Origin: Spirochaetes bacterium RBG_16_67_19
GTDB lineage: Bacteria > Spirochaetota > Spirochaetia > SZUA-6 > DRHE01
Reading direction: 5' to 3'
NCBI GenBank assembly: GCA_001829505.1
Contig: MIBK01000019.1
Span: 7,039-14,740 of the forward strand
DNA length: 7,702 bases
Both the position numbers and the translations under genes were made by a program. Positions 1 to 6,247 of the stretch are shown piece by piece (the first letter of the stretch is position 1; the number at the start of each line of letters is the position of its first letter). The notes beneath the pieces were generated by a model that searched no databases, was not told the origin of the DNA, and saw only the letters and a list, made by a program, of their open reading frames with translations.

Positions 1-13
1 TGTTCCTGTAAAT

Positions 14-42
14 CGGGATTTCCCGCTATTGGGAGCATCCCG
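14..42. repeat. Imperfect inverted repeat over the -35 region
   Basis: CGGGAT (14-19) pairs with ATCCCG (37-42), and inside it TCCC (21-24) pairs with GGGA (31-34) around a GCTATT centre. The right half covers the proposed -35 hexamer of the downstream gene. No T-run follows, so this is a poor intrinsic terminator for whatever lies upstream; a regulator-binding palindrome is the alternative. The symmetry is directly visible, but its function is inferred. Confidence 0.4.
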
Positions 43-58
43 CGGGCCGATATATAAT
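29..58 (+). promoter_or_regulatory. Probable sigma70-type promoter of the 980-residue gene
   Basis: A perfect TATAAT -10 hexamer lies at 53-58 in an AT-rich patch that stands out from the GC-rich surroundings. An 18-base spacer separates it from TTGGGA (29-34), which matches TTGACA at four of six positions. Transcription would begin near 65, giving a leader of about 20 bases. The only Shine-Dalgarno-like string is AAGGA at 67-71, 13 bases before the ATG, which is long spacing. Confidence 0.55.
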
Positions 59-84
59 AATAGTATAAGGACGCGAACTCCGGC

Positions 85-3027
85 ATGCGGCAGAGTCTGA
101 AAATCAGCCTTTCGCTACTCATCGCGCTGGTGGTATTCGCCGCATTCTCCGTGTTGGCCTTCCGCGGGCTGTTCGACTATCTGCAGGCTTCCTTCTTCCA
201 GCCGCAGGTCCTGAGGCAGCACGGCGAGGCCCTGGAAGCGGCGGCCGGCGCCGTGCTGCGCTACCACGAGCGGAACGCGGAGCGCTTCCGTGCGGTGCTG
301 CGGGAGCCGTACATCGCCGGGGCGTTTTCCTCCACCGGACAGCAGAGCCGCGAGGACATCTTCAACCGCGGGAACCTCTTCGGCCGGCTGCTGGAGGAGT
401 ATCCCAACCTTTTGGGCGTCCGCTTCCTGGACCCGGACGGGGAGAGGGTCCACTTCAGCACTTTCGCCCAGGACTCCACCTTCAGCGCCGACCGGAAGTC
501 GGTGACCTACCTGGATTTCTCCAAGTCCGAACCCGCTTTGAAGGGGGCCCCGCTGGTCGCCCGGGCGGGGGAGGAGCCGCGGCTGCTGCTGGACGCAGGC
601 GGGGGGCGCCTGGTCTACTCCCTGGCGGTGAGCGACGCGCGGGGGTCGCATCGCGGCACGGCGCTGTTTTTTCTGGCCGCGGCCGACCTGCAGGCCGCCC
701 TGGCCCGTGAGCCCGGATCGGCCGCGCGCGGACTGCTGCTGGTGGACCGGGCCGGGGTGCTGGTCAATTTCCCGGACACCTCAAGGCAGCTGCTGGCCTC
801 CGGCGTGGCCGCTTCCTGGGCCTCCCGGCCCCGGCCTGCCGAGGGTTTCGACACCCTGCAGTTCGAGGGCCAGGCCGGCTCCAGCCGGTACCTGCTGTTG
901 AGCCGCCCGGCCGGCCGCTACGGGTTGGTCGGCTGGTTGGTGCCTTATTCCGCGATCGAGCTGCAGCCCCTCCTGAAGATCATGCTCCTGGCGGCGCTCC
1001 TGCTCACGGTGTTCCTGGTGGTTTTCCTGGTCTTCAACATCCGCCAGGACCCGCTGGTCGTGCAGGCCCGGCGCATCAAGCGCTTCCAGCTGGAAGTCCT
1101 GTCGGACCTCCTGGACGGCAAGGAACGGTTGGACTGGAAACGCTGGCGAGAGCAGCTTACCGCCAACCGGCCCCAGTTGCGGTCCAAGTTCATGAAGGGG
1201 CTCGGGCGTATTCCCGCCGGCAAGCAGGCCGCGATGGACGAGCTGATCGACCGCGGCTGGGACGAGATCATCGGGATCATCGAGGCCCGCATCGCGGAGC
1301 ATGGCAAGGAAAAGGTCGCCATCAGCCAGATCGAGGAGATGATCCAGAAGGCCCTGGACCGGGGGCGGATCACCGTGGCCGGGACGCTGCCGGCGGCGCC
1401 TCCGACCCTGCCCGCGGAAACTCAAGCCCGGAAGCCGGCCCCCGCGCCTCGTCGCCAAAACCTGGTGGTCGAAGAGATCGGAGTGGAGGAGGTTTCCGAG
1501 CTCACCGAAGCCGAGCCCGAGACCACGCGCCAACCCGCCCTCGAGCTGCCCACGGTTACTAGTGCGGAGGTGGTCGAGGAGGCCGAAGAGGCCGAAGCGG
1601 TCGAGGAAGTAGAGGCGCTCGAGGAGGCCGGGCGCCAGCCCGCTATCGCGGCAGCGGTCGAAGAGGCCGAAGAGGCCGAGGAGGCCGAAGAAGTCGAGGC
1701 GCTCGAGGAAGCCGGGCGCCAGCCCGCTGTTTCGGCTGCAATCGAAGTGGGGGGTGAACCAGCTCCTCCAGCCGAAGAGATCATCGAGGAAATTTTCGAG
1801 GAAGTAGAGGCGCCTGGCCCCGCAGCGGAGGAGCCCGCGATCGCGGCGGTCGAGGCCGAGCACCCCGCGGAGAAGGCGACTCCGGTTGAGCCAACCTTGG
1901 AAGAGCTGGAAATCGTCGGCGATTTCGTGGTCTTGCCTCCGGAGCCGCAGGAGAAGCTGGAGGAATTGCCGGAGGTTGAGGAAGCGGCCCCGGCAGCGCC
2001 GGCCGCGCGGCCGCAGGCGGCGGAGCTGCCTCCGGAGATGCTGGAAAACCTGGAAGTACTGGAAGAAGTCGTCGAAGAGCCGGGGGAGACGGCGGAAGAA
2101 GCCCTGGAGGAGGCACCGGAAGCCGAACTGGAAAATGCGGAGGCGGAGCCGCGCACGATCCAGGAGCTGCTGGAGTCGCCGGCGGAGCTTGAAATCGAGG
2201 AGATGGCAACCGGGCGCCAACCGGCCGACGAGCTGGCCCAGCTGGACCGCCTGATCAGCCAGGGCGCGCTGCGGGCGTTTTCCCTGGCGGAGCTGGAGGC
2301 CCAGATCCAGGAGCTGCGCACGAGCGTGGTCATGGAGAACGGGGTCTACCGGGTCAAGGAGGAGGTGCGGCTGGCCAAAGGGTCCGCCGTTGCTTCACCC
2401 GGGCGCGGCCTGATGGCCCTGGCGGAAGCCGCCCTGAGCACGGGCGGAGAAGAGGAATCCGGGATCGGCGCCCTGCTGGGCACCGGTTCCGGGGTGGACC
2501 TCTCCGACGAGTTGCGCTCCCCGGCCGTTCGGGGCAGGTTCCTCAGCTACGCCGAATTACGGCAGGCCAAGAGGATCAATTTCGCCAACGGCTTGGACTA
2601 TGACCAGTTCCTTACGCAGTTCCGAGTGGGGGCCAGTGAGACCGGCCACCTGAAATCCCTGGTGGAGATCTCGCGGAAGCTCAAGGCGGTGAACGCGGCG
2701 CTGCTAGTTAAAACCGGCGACGCGTATGTATCCAGGCTGCGCATCGGGCTGTTGGAGCGGCCGGCGCGGATCCTGTTTTCCGCGGGCGAAGCCTTCTACG
2801 ATCGCTTCCTGAGCCCGAGGCAGGCCGTGCTGCTGACCGAGCGGCCCCAGGCCATCCCCAGCCTGGCGGCCCGCTTCAATCCGGAGGACCTGAAATATAT
2901 GCAGATGGCGCTGTTCCTGCCGGCGATCTACCAGAAAACGGAGGCGGTGCTGTTCCTGGGCCTGGCCACGAAGCGACCGCTGGTGATGAAGGATGTCATC
3001 CAGGCGCTGGAAATCCATATCAGTTAA
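85..3027 (+). CDS. Bitopic membrane protein: probable double-Cache sensor, Glu-rich linker, GAF-like C-terminus
   Basis: I do not recognise a named gene. The 980 residues fall into clear blocks. Residues about 7-27 form a first membrane helix after a basic N-terminus. Residues about 28-292 are a predicted extracytoplasmic region with two PAS/Cache-like hairpins (GVRFLDPDGERV and GLLLVDRAGVLVNF), so a double-Cache ligand sensor is likely. Residues about 296-318 form a second helix. Residues 320-425 are a basic helical cytoplasmic segment. Residues about 459-708 are a tract in which roughly one residue in three is Glu, with almost no Asp or Lys. Residues about 712-980 form a folded domain whose last 140 residues look GAF-like. 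I see no kinase, HAMP, cyclase, methyl-accepting or phosphodiesterase motif, so output would be through protein contacts. The ATG at 85 is chosen because it leads directly into the first helix. The gene has its own promoter and is separated by 130 bases from rny. The reading frame and topology are clear; the sensor role is inferred. Confidence 0.85.
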   Translation: MRQSLKISLSLLIALVVFAAFSVLAFRGLFDYLQASFFQPQVLRQHGEALEAAAGAVLRYHERNAERFRAVLREPYIAGAFSSTGQQSREDIFNRGNLFGRLLEEYPNLLGVRFLDPDGERVHFSTFAQDSTFSADRKSVTYLDFSKSEPALKGAPLVARAGEEPRLLLDAGGGRLVYSLAVSDARGSHRGTALFFLAAADLQAALAREPGSAARGLLLVDRAGVLVNFPDTSRQLLASGVAASWASRPRPAEGFDTLQFEGQAGSSRYLLLSRPAGRYGLVGWLVPYSAIELQPLLKIMLLAALLLTVFLVVFLVFNIRQDPLVVQARRIKRFQLEVLSDLLDGKERLDWKRWREQLTANRPQLRSKFMKGLGRIPAGKQAAMDELIDRGWDEIIGIIEARIAEHGKEKVAISQIEEMIQKALDRGRITVAGTLPAAPPTLPAETQARKPAPAPRRQNLVVEEIGVEEVSELTEAEPETTRQPALELPTVTSAEVVEEAEEAEAVEEVEALEEAGRQPAIAAAVEEAEEAEEAEEVEALEEAGRQPAVSAAIEVGGEPAPPAEEIIEEIFEEVEAPGPAAEEPAIAAVEAEHPAEKATPVEPTLEELEIVGDFVVLPPEPQEKLEELPEVEEAAPAAPAARPQAAELPPEMLENLEVLEEVVEEPGETAEEALEEAPEAELENAEAEPRTIQELLESPAELEIEEMATGRQPADELAQLDRLISQGALRAFSLAELEAQIQELRTSVVMENGVYRVKEEVRLAKGSAVASPGRGLMALAEAALSTGGEEESGIGALLGTGSGVDLSDELRSPAVRGRFLSYAELRQAKRINFANGLDYDQFLTQFRVGASETGHLKSLVEISRKLKAVNAALLVKTGDAYVSRLRIGLLERPARILFSAGEAFYDRFLSPRQAVLLTERPQAIPSLAARFNPEDLKYMQMALFLPAIYQKTEAVLFLGLATKRPLVMKDVIQALEIHIS
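1573..1740 (+). repeat. Two-copy 84-base in-frame tandem repeat
   Basis: Copy 1 is 1573-1656 and copy 2 is 1657-1740. Each encodes 28 residues (497-524 and 525-552) that begin VEEAEEAE and contain EALEEAGRQPA. The copies match at 24 of 28 residues, differing at unit positions 9, 10, 25 and 26. A decayed, shorter echo follows from residue 553. The unit length is a multiple of three, so copy number can change without breaking the frame. Confidence 0.85.
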
Positions 3028-3097
3028 CGTTCATGAAAGCCAAGCTAAAACAGCATATTGATATATAGCCCTTCAGAAACCCTCCTTCGGGCATTTC

Positions 3098-3127
3098 TTG
3101 ACACGAACGCGATAAAAAAGGTAAATT
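3098..3127 (+). promoter_or_regulatory. Promoter of the rny operon
   Basis: A perfect TTGACA -35 hexamer (3098-3103) is followed by an 18-base spacer and TAAATT (3122-3127), a four-of-six match to TATAAT. Transcription would begin near 3134, leaving a leader of about 24 bases with the ribosome binding site. The promoter lies in the only substantial gap between the first gene and rny. It is probably the main promoter for rny, ymdB and tlyA, since I see no other candidate before ymdB or tlyA. Confidence 0.6.
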
Positions 3128-3146
3128 CCTAGCGAAAGCTTATGTC

Positions 3147-3152
3147 GGAGGA
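3147..3152 (+). promoter_or_regulatory. Strong Shine-Dalgarno of rny
   Basis: GGAGGA ends 5 bases before the ATG at 3158, near-ideal spacing. It fixes the rny start and is the only strong ribosome binding site I see in the window. Confidence 0.8.
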
Positions 3153-3157
3153 ATATA

Positions 3158-4690
3158 ATGCGCAACATCTTCCTGTTCGTCATTATTCCTCTCGCGGCTT
3201 TCTTTCTAGGCTGGTTCATCCGCTGGCTATATGCCAGGTTCCAACTATCCTCAACGGAGCAAAAAGCTGAAAGAGTCATCCAGGAAGCGCTGAAAGAAGC
3301 GGAAGCGAAGAAAAAAGAGGCTCTGCTGGAAGTCAAGGACCGGCAGATACGGGAGCGAAACCAACTAGAACGGGAAACGCGAGAGCGCCGGATCGAGCTG
3401 CAGCGCATGGAGCGCCGGCTGATCCAAAAAGAAGAGAATTTCGAGAAGCGTCAGGAGTATCAAGAAAACCAGGATCGGACCCTGGCCGGCCGAGAGAAAT
3501 CGCTGGCCGAAAGGGAAGGAGCCCTGTCCCTGGAGCAGGAGAAATGGGTCAAGGAGCTGGAGCGCATCTCCGGCCTTTCGGCCGAGGACGCCAAGCGCCT
3601 GCTGATCCAGAGCCTGGAGAACGAGGCCCTGCACGAAGCCCAGGTCAAGATCAACCTCATTGAGCAGGAGGCCCAGGTCACCGCGGACCGCAAGGCCCGG
3701 GACATCGTCGTGTCCACGATCCAGCGCATCGCCACCGACGTGAGCTCGGAGGTCACGGTTTCCACGGTGAGCCTGCCCAACGACGAGATGAAGGGACGGA
3801 TCATCGGCCGGGAAGGCCGCAACATCCGCACCCTGGAGACCCTGACCGGCGTGGACGTGATCATCGACGACACGCCGGAGGCCGTGGTCATCTCCTGCTT
3901 CGACCCGATCCGCAAGGAGATCGCCCGGGTGGCCCTGGAGCGCCTGATCTCCGACGGCCGCATCCACCCCGCCCGCATCGAGGAGATCGTGCAGAAGGTG
4001 ACCAAGGAGGTCAGCCAGACGATCTACGAGGAGGGCGAGAAGGTGCTCTTCGAGCTGGGCATCCACAACATGACCCCTGAAGGCATCCGGGCTCTGGGCC
4101 GGCTGCACTACCGCACCAGCTACGGGCAGAACGTGCTGGACCACTCCAAGGAGGTGGCCCTCATCGCCAGCGCCCTGGCTGCGGAGGTCGGCGCGGAGGT
4201 GGCGGTGTGCAAGCGGGGAGCGCTGCTGCACGACATCGGCAAGGGAGTGGAGTCCAACGGGGAAGGCAACCACGCCGAAATGGGCATGGAGCTGGCCAAG
4301 AAGATCGGAGAAGACCCGCGGGTGGTGAACGCCATCGGGGCGCACCACAACGACGTGGAGCCGGCCAGCCTGGAGGCCACGGTGGTGCAGATCGCCGACG
4401 CCATCTCCGCCTCGCGCCCCGGGGCGCGCCGGGAGACCCTGGACAACTACCTCAAACGGCTGGAGAGCCTGGAGAAGATCGCCGAGAGCTTCGCGGGCGT
4501 GGACAAGGCCTACGCCATCCAGGCCGGGCGCGAGGTGCGCATCATGGTGAACAACGACGAGGTGGATGACGAAGGGGCCAAGGGGCTGGCCAAGAGCATC
4601 GCCAAGAAGATCGAGGGCGAGCTGAAGTACCCCGGCCGCATCAAGGTGACGATCATCCGCGAGACGCGGATCGTGGAGTACGCCCGCTGA
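3158..4690 (+). CDS. rny: Ribonuclease Y (membrane-anchored endoribonuclease)
   Basis: RNase Y is the HD-family endonuclease that initiates mRNA decay in many bacteria lacking RNase E; it sits on the inner face of the membrane and serves as a degradosome scaffold. All family parts are present in order in 510 residues, close to the roughly 520 of the Bacillus enzyme. There is an N-terminal membrane helix (about 4-22). A long charged coiled coil rich in Lys, Glu, Arg and Gln spans about 28-150. A KH RNA-binding domain has the GXXG loop G217-R218-E219-G220 within [10 protein letters not shown]. The metal-binding HD domain has H329, the H358-D359 pair (LLHDIGKG) and D414 (IADAIS). The start is fixed by the GGAGGA site. 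The stop overlaps the probable start of ymdB. The first 340 bases or so are clearly less GC-rich (about 50% in hand-counted lines) than the KH/HD part (about 65%). Identification is near certain. Confidence 0.97.
   Translation: MRNIFLFVIIPLAAFFLGWFIRWLYARFQLSSTEQKAERVIQEALKEAEAKKKEALLEVKDRQIRERNQLERETRERRIELQRMERRLIQKEENFEKRQEYQENQDRTLAGREKSLAEREGALSLEQEKWVKELERISGLSAEDAKRLLIQSLENEALHEAQVKINLIEQEAQVTADRKARDIVVSTIQRIATDVSSEVTVSTVSLPNDEMKGRIIGREGRNIRTLETLTGVDVIIDDTPEAVVISCFDPIRKEIARVALERLISDGRIHPARIEEIVQKVTKEVSQTIYEEGEKVLFELGIHNMTPEGIRALGRLHYRTSYGQNVLDHSKEVALIASALAAEVGAEVAVCKRGALLHDIGKGVESNGEGNHAEMGMELAKKIGEDPRVVNAIGAHHNDVEPASLEATVVQIADAISASRPGARRETLDNYLKRLESLEKIAESFAGVDKAYAIQAGREVRIMVNNDEVDDEGAKGLAKSIAKKIEGELKYPGRIKVTIIRETRIVEYAR
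4675..4678 (+). promoter_or_regulatory. Shine-Dalgarno-like GGAG inside the rny 3' end
   Basis: GGAG lies 8 bases before the CTG at 4687 and 12 bases before the out-of-frame ATG at 4691. The conventional GTG at 4723 has only GGGG at 4717-4720, two bases away, which is too close. The spacing therefore favours initiation around the rny stop codon and not at the GTG. Confidence 0.4.
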
Positions 4691-5475
4691 ATGAAAACTT
4701 CCGCATCCTGGTAATCGGGGATGTGGTGGGCTCGCCGGGCTGCCGGGCCCTGTTCATGGGCCTGCCGGTGCTGGTGAAGCGAACCCGGGCCGACCTGGTG
4801 ATCGCCAACGGGGAGAACGCGGCCGACGGCCTGGGCCTGACCCCCGAGATCGCCGGCTCCCTGTTCAAGAGCGGGGTGGAGGTCATCACCTCGGGCAACC
4901 ACATCTGGCAGAAGCGGGAGATCCTCGACCTGCTGGAGACCGACGGCCGCATCCTGCGCCCGGAAAACTACCCGCTCGGCGTGCCCGGCAAGGGGCAGCT
5001 GGTGTTGAGCAGGCGCGAGGTGAGCGTGGCGGTGATCAACCTCCAGGGCCTCCAGCACCTGCCCAGCATCCGCTGTCCCTTCGCCGTGGGGGCCGAGCTG
5101 GCCAGGAAGCTGCGCGCGCGGGCCAAGGTCATAATAGTGGACTTCCACGCGGAAAGCCCCGAAGAGAAGGAAGCCCTGGCCCTGCACCTGGACGGCACGG
5201 TGAGCGCGGTGCTGGGCACCCACACCCACGTGCAGACCGCCGACGAACGGATCCTGCCCGGGGGCACGGCCTACATCGGAGATGTGGGCATGACCGGCCC
5301 GAAGCTGGGGGTGATCGGCATGAAGCGCGAGATCTCCATCCGCCGCAGCCTCACCCAGATCCCCATCAAGATGGAAGTGGAGAACTCCGACGGGGCGATC
5401 ATGGGCGTGCTGGTCGAGGTCAACCCGGCCGACGGCAAGGCCCTGTCCATCCAAAGGATCGCCCAGGACGCATGA
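4687..5475 (+). CDS. ymdB: YmdB/TIGR00282-family metallophosphoesterase
   Basis: Members are dinuclear-metal phosphodiesterases; Bacillus YmdB hydrolyses cyclic nucleotides such as 2',3'-cAMP and lies next to rny, as here. Counting from the CTG at 4687, the metal ligands are D12 ([10 protein letters not shown]), E43-N44 (NGENAAD), N71 (TSGNHIWQ), H154 (DFHAE), H179 and H181 ([10 protein letters not shown]). As I recall them, these match Bacillus D8, E39, N40, N67, H150, H175 and H177 with a constant offset of four. The C-terminal DVGMTGP motif is also present. The start is uncertain. The first ATG/GTG/TTG in frame is GTG 4723, which would delete the beta strand and D12. Back to the previous in-frame stop (4567-4569) the only plausible upstream start is CTG 4687, which overlaps the rny TGA. 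Alternatively one A is missing from the run at 4694-4697: with five A's, ATG 4691 would read [11 protein letters not shown]. The gene is followed directly by tlyA with a 4-base overlap. Confidence 0.93.
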   Translation: MNENFRILVIGDVVGSPGCRALFMGLPVLVKRTRADLVIANGENAADGLGLTPEIAGSLFKSGVEVITSGNHIWQKREILDLLETDGRILRPENYPLGVPGKGQLVLSRREVSVAVINLQGLQHLPSIRCPFAVGAELARKLRARAKVIIVDFHAESPEEKEALALHLDGTVSAVLGTHTHVQTADERILPGGTAYIGDVGMTGPKLGVIGMKREISIRRSLTQIPIKMEVENSDGAIMGVLVEVNPADGKALSIQRIAQDA

Positions 5476-6242
5476 AGAAGCGGCCCCTCCTGGAGGTGCT
5501 CCGCGAACTTGAGCCGGGAAGCGACCGGGAGCTGCTCTTGGCCCGCATCCTGTGCGGGGAGGTGCGGGTGGACGGGGCCCGCGTCCGCGATCCGCGTTTC
5601 CCAGCCGACGCTGTTCAGGTGAGCCTGGAGCGGCGCCGCTTCGCCTCAAGGGGGGGCCTGAAGCTGGACGGCGCCCTGGCGGCGCACGGCCCGCCAGTGG
5701 AGGGCCTGTGCCTGCTGGACGCGGGCTGTTCCACCGGGGGCTTCACCGACTGCCTGCTGCAGCGCGGTGCCGCGCGGGTGATCGCGGTGGACGTGGGCTA
5801 CGGGCAGCTGGACTACCGGCTGCGCCGCGACCCGCGGGTGGCCCTGCTGGAGCGCACCAATATCCTGTCGCTGACCCCGGACAAACTGCCGGGGCTTCCG
5901 GACGGCGCCGTGGCCGACCTGTCCTTTCGCTCCCTGCGCGGAGCCGCCGCGCACCTGCTCTCCCTCACTCACCAACGCTGGCTGGTGGCCCTGGTGAAAC
6001 CGCAGTTCGAGTGGCGCTCACCCGGGGAGGACTTCCGGGGCGTCGTGCGCGATCCGCAGGTGCGCCGGCGCGTGCTAGTGAGCCTGGCCCGGGACCTGGG
6101 CGGGGAGGGCGTGTTCGTGCAGAGGGTGGCCGAGGCCGCGCCGGCGGGGGCCCGGGGCAACCGGGAGTACTTCTTCTGGCTTTCCCCGCAAGCCGGCCCG
6201 GTGAAACCGGAGCGGATCGTGGAGGAGCTGCCGCTGGAATGA
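5472..6242 (+). CDS. tlyA: TlyA-family rRNA (cytidine-2'-O)-methyltransferase
   Basis: TlyA enzymes transfer a methyl group from S-adenosylmethionine to ribose 2'-OH of cytidines in rRNA; in mycobacteria this sets capreomycin sensitivity. The older 'hemolysin' name is historical. The 256 residues start with an S4-type RNA-binding domain (about 1-60, with the core ILCGEVRVDGARV), then the hinge FASRGGLKL, then an FtsJ-like Rossmann methyltransferase. The SAM loop is DAGCSTGGFTD (83-93), where the usual form has Ala at the Cys86 position. The acidic residue D107 in VDVGYGQLDYRLR follows. The predicted K-D-K-E catalytic set is complete: K64, D149 (ADLSFRS), K176 (LVKPQFE) and E232 (GNREYFF), spaced like K69, D154, K182 and E238 of the mycobacterial protein. 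The ATG overlaps the ymdB TGA as ATGA with only a weak AGGA at 5465-5468, so translation is likely coupled. The gene ends 5 bases from the stop of the convergent gene. Confidence 0.95.
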   Translation: MKKRPLLEVLRELEPGSDRELLLARILCGEVRVDGARVRDPRFPADAVQVSLERRRFASRGGLKLDGALAAHGPPVEGLCLLDAGCSTGGFTDCLLQRGAARVIAVDVGYGQLDYRLRRDPRVALLERTNILSLTPDKLPGLPDGAVADLSFRSLRGAAAHLLSLTHQRWLVALVKPQFEWRSPGEDFRGVVRDPQVRRRVLVSLARDLGGEGVFVQRVAEAAPAGARGNREYFFWLSPQAGPVKPERIVEELPLE

Positions 6243-6247
6243 TGGCC

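Noticed and set aside
781..2220. Long minus-strand open frame of 479 codons opposite the sensor gene
   Set aside because: It is rich in Leu, Arg and Asp without any recognisable domain, and mirrors the strongly biased Glu/Ala/Leu codons of the real gene. No ribosome binding site or promoter supports it.
1422..2333. Minus-strand Ser/Ala-rich open frame of 303 codons
   Set aside because: Ser-rich sequence is the complement of the Glu-rich tract read in a second frame; it has no independent coding features.
3068..3099. Possible terminator after the sensor gene: GCCC and GAA arms pairing with TTC and GGGC, followed by ATTTCTT
   Set aside because: The stem needs a four-base bulge and the T-run is interrupted; its 3' end also touches the rny -35 element. 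Too weak to annotate.
3365..4348. Minus-strand open frame of 327 codons opposite rny
   Set aside because: It lies entirely within a certain rny gene and reads as His/Leu/Asp/Val-rich noise caused by high GC at third positions.
4691..4714. ATG at 4691 as a seven-codon leader peptide
   Set aside because: A tiny frame ending at TAA 4712 is possible but has no other support. It is better explained as the remnant of the true ymdB start after loss of one A.
4510..5649. Minus-strand open frame of 379 codons across rny, ymdB and tlyA
   Set aside because: It spans three well-identified genes and has no family motif.
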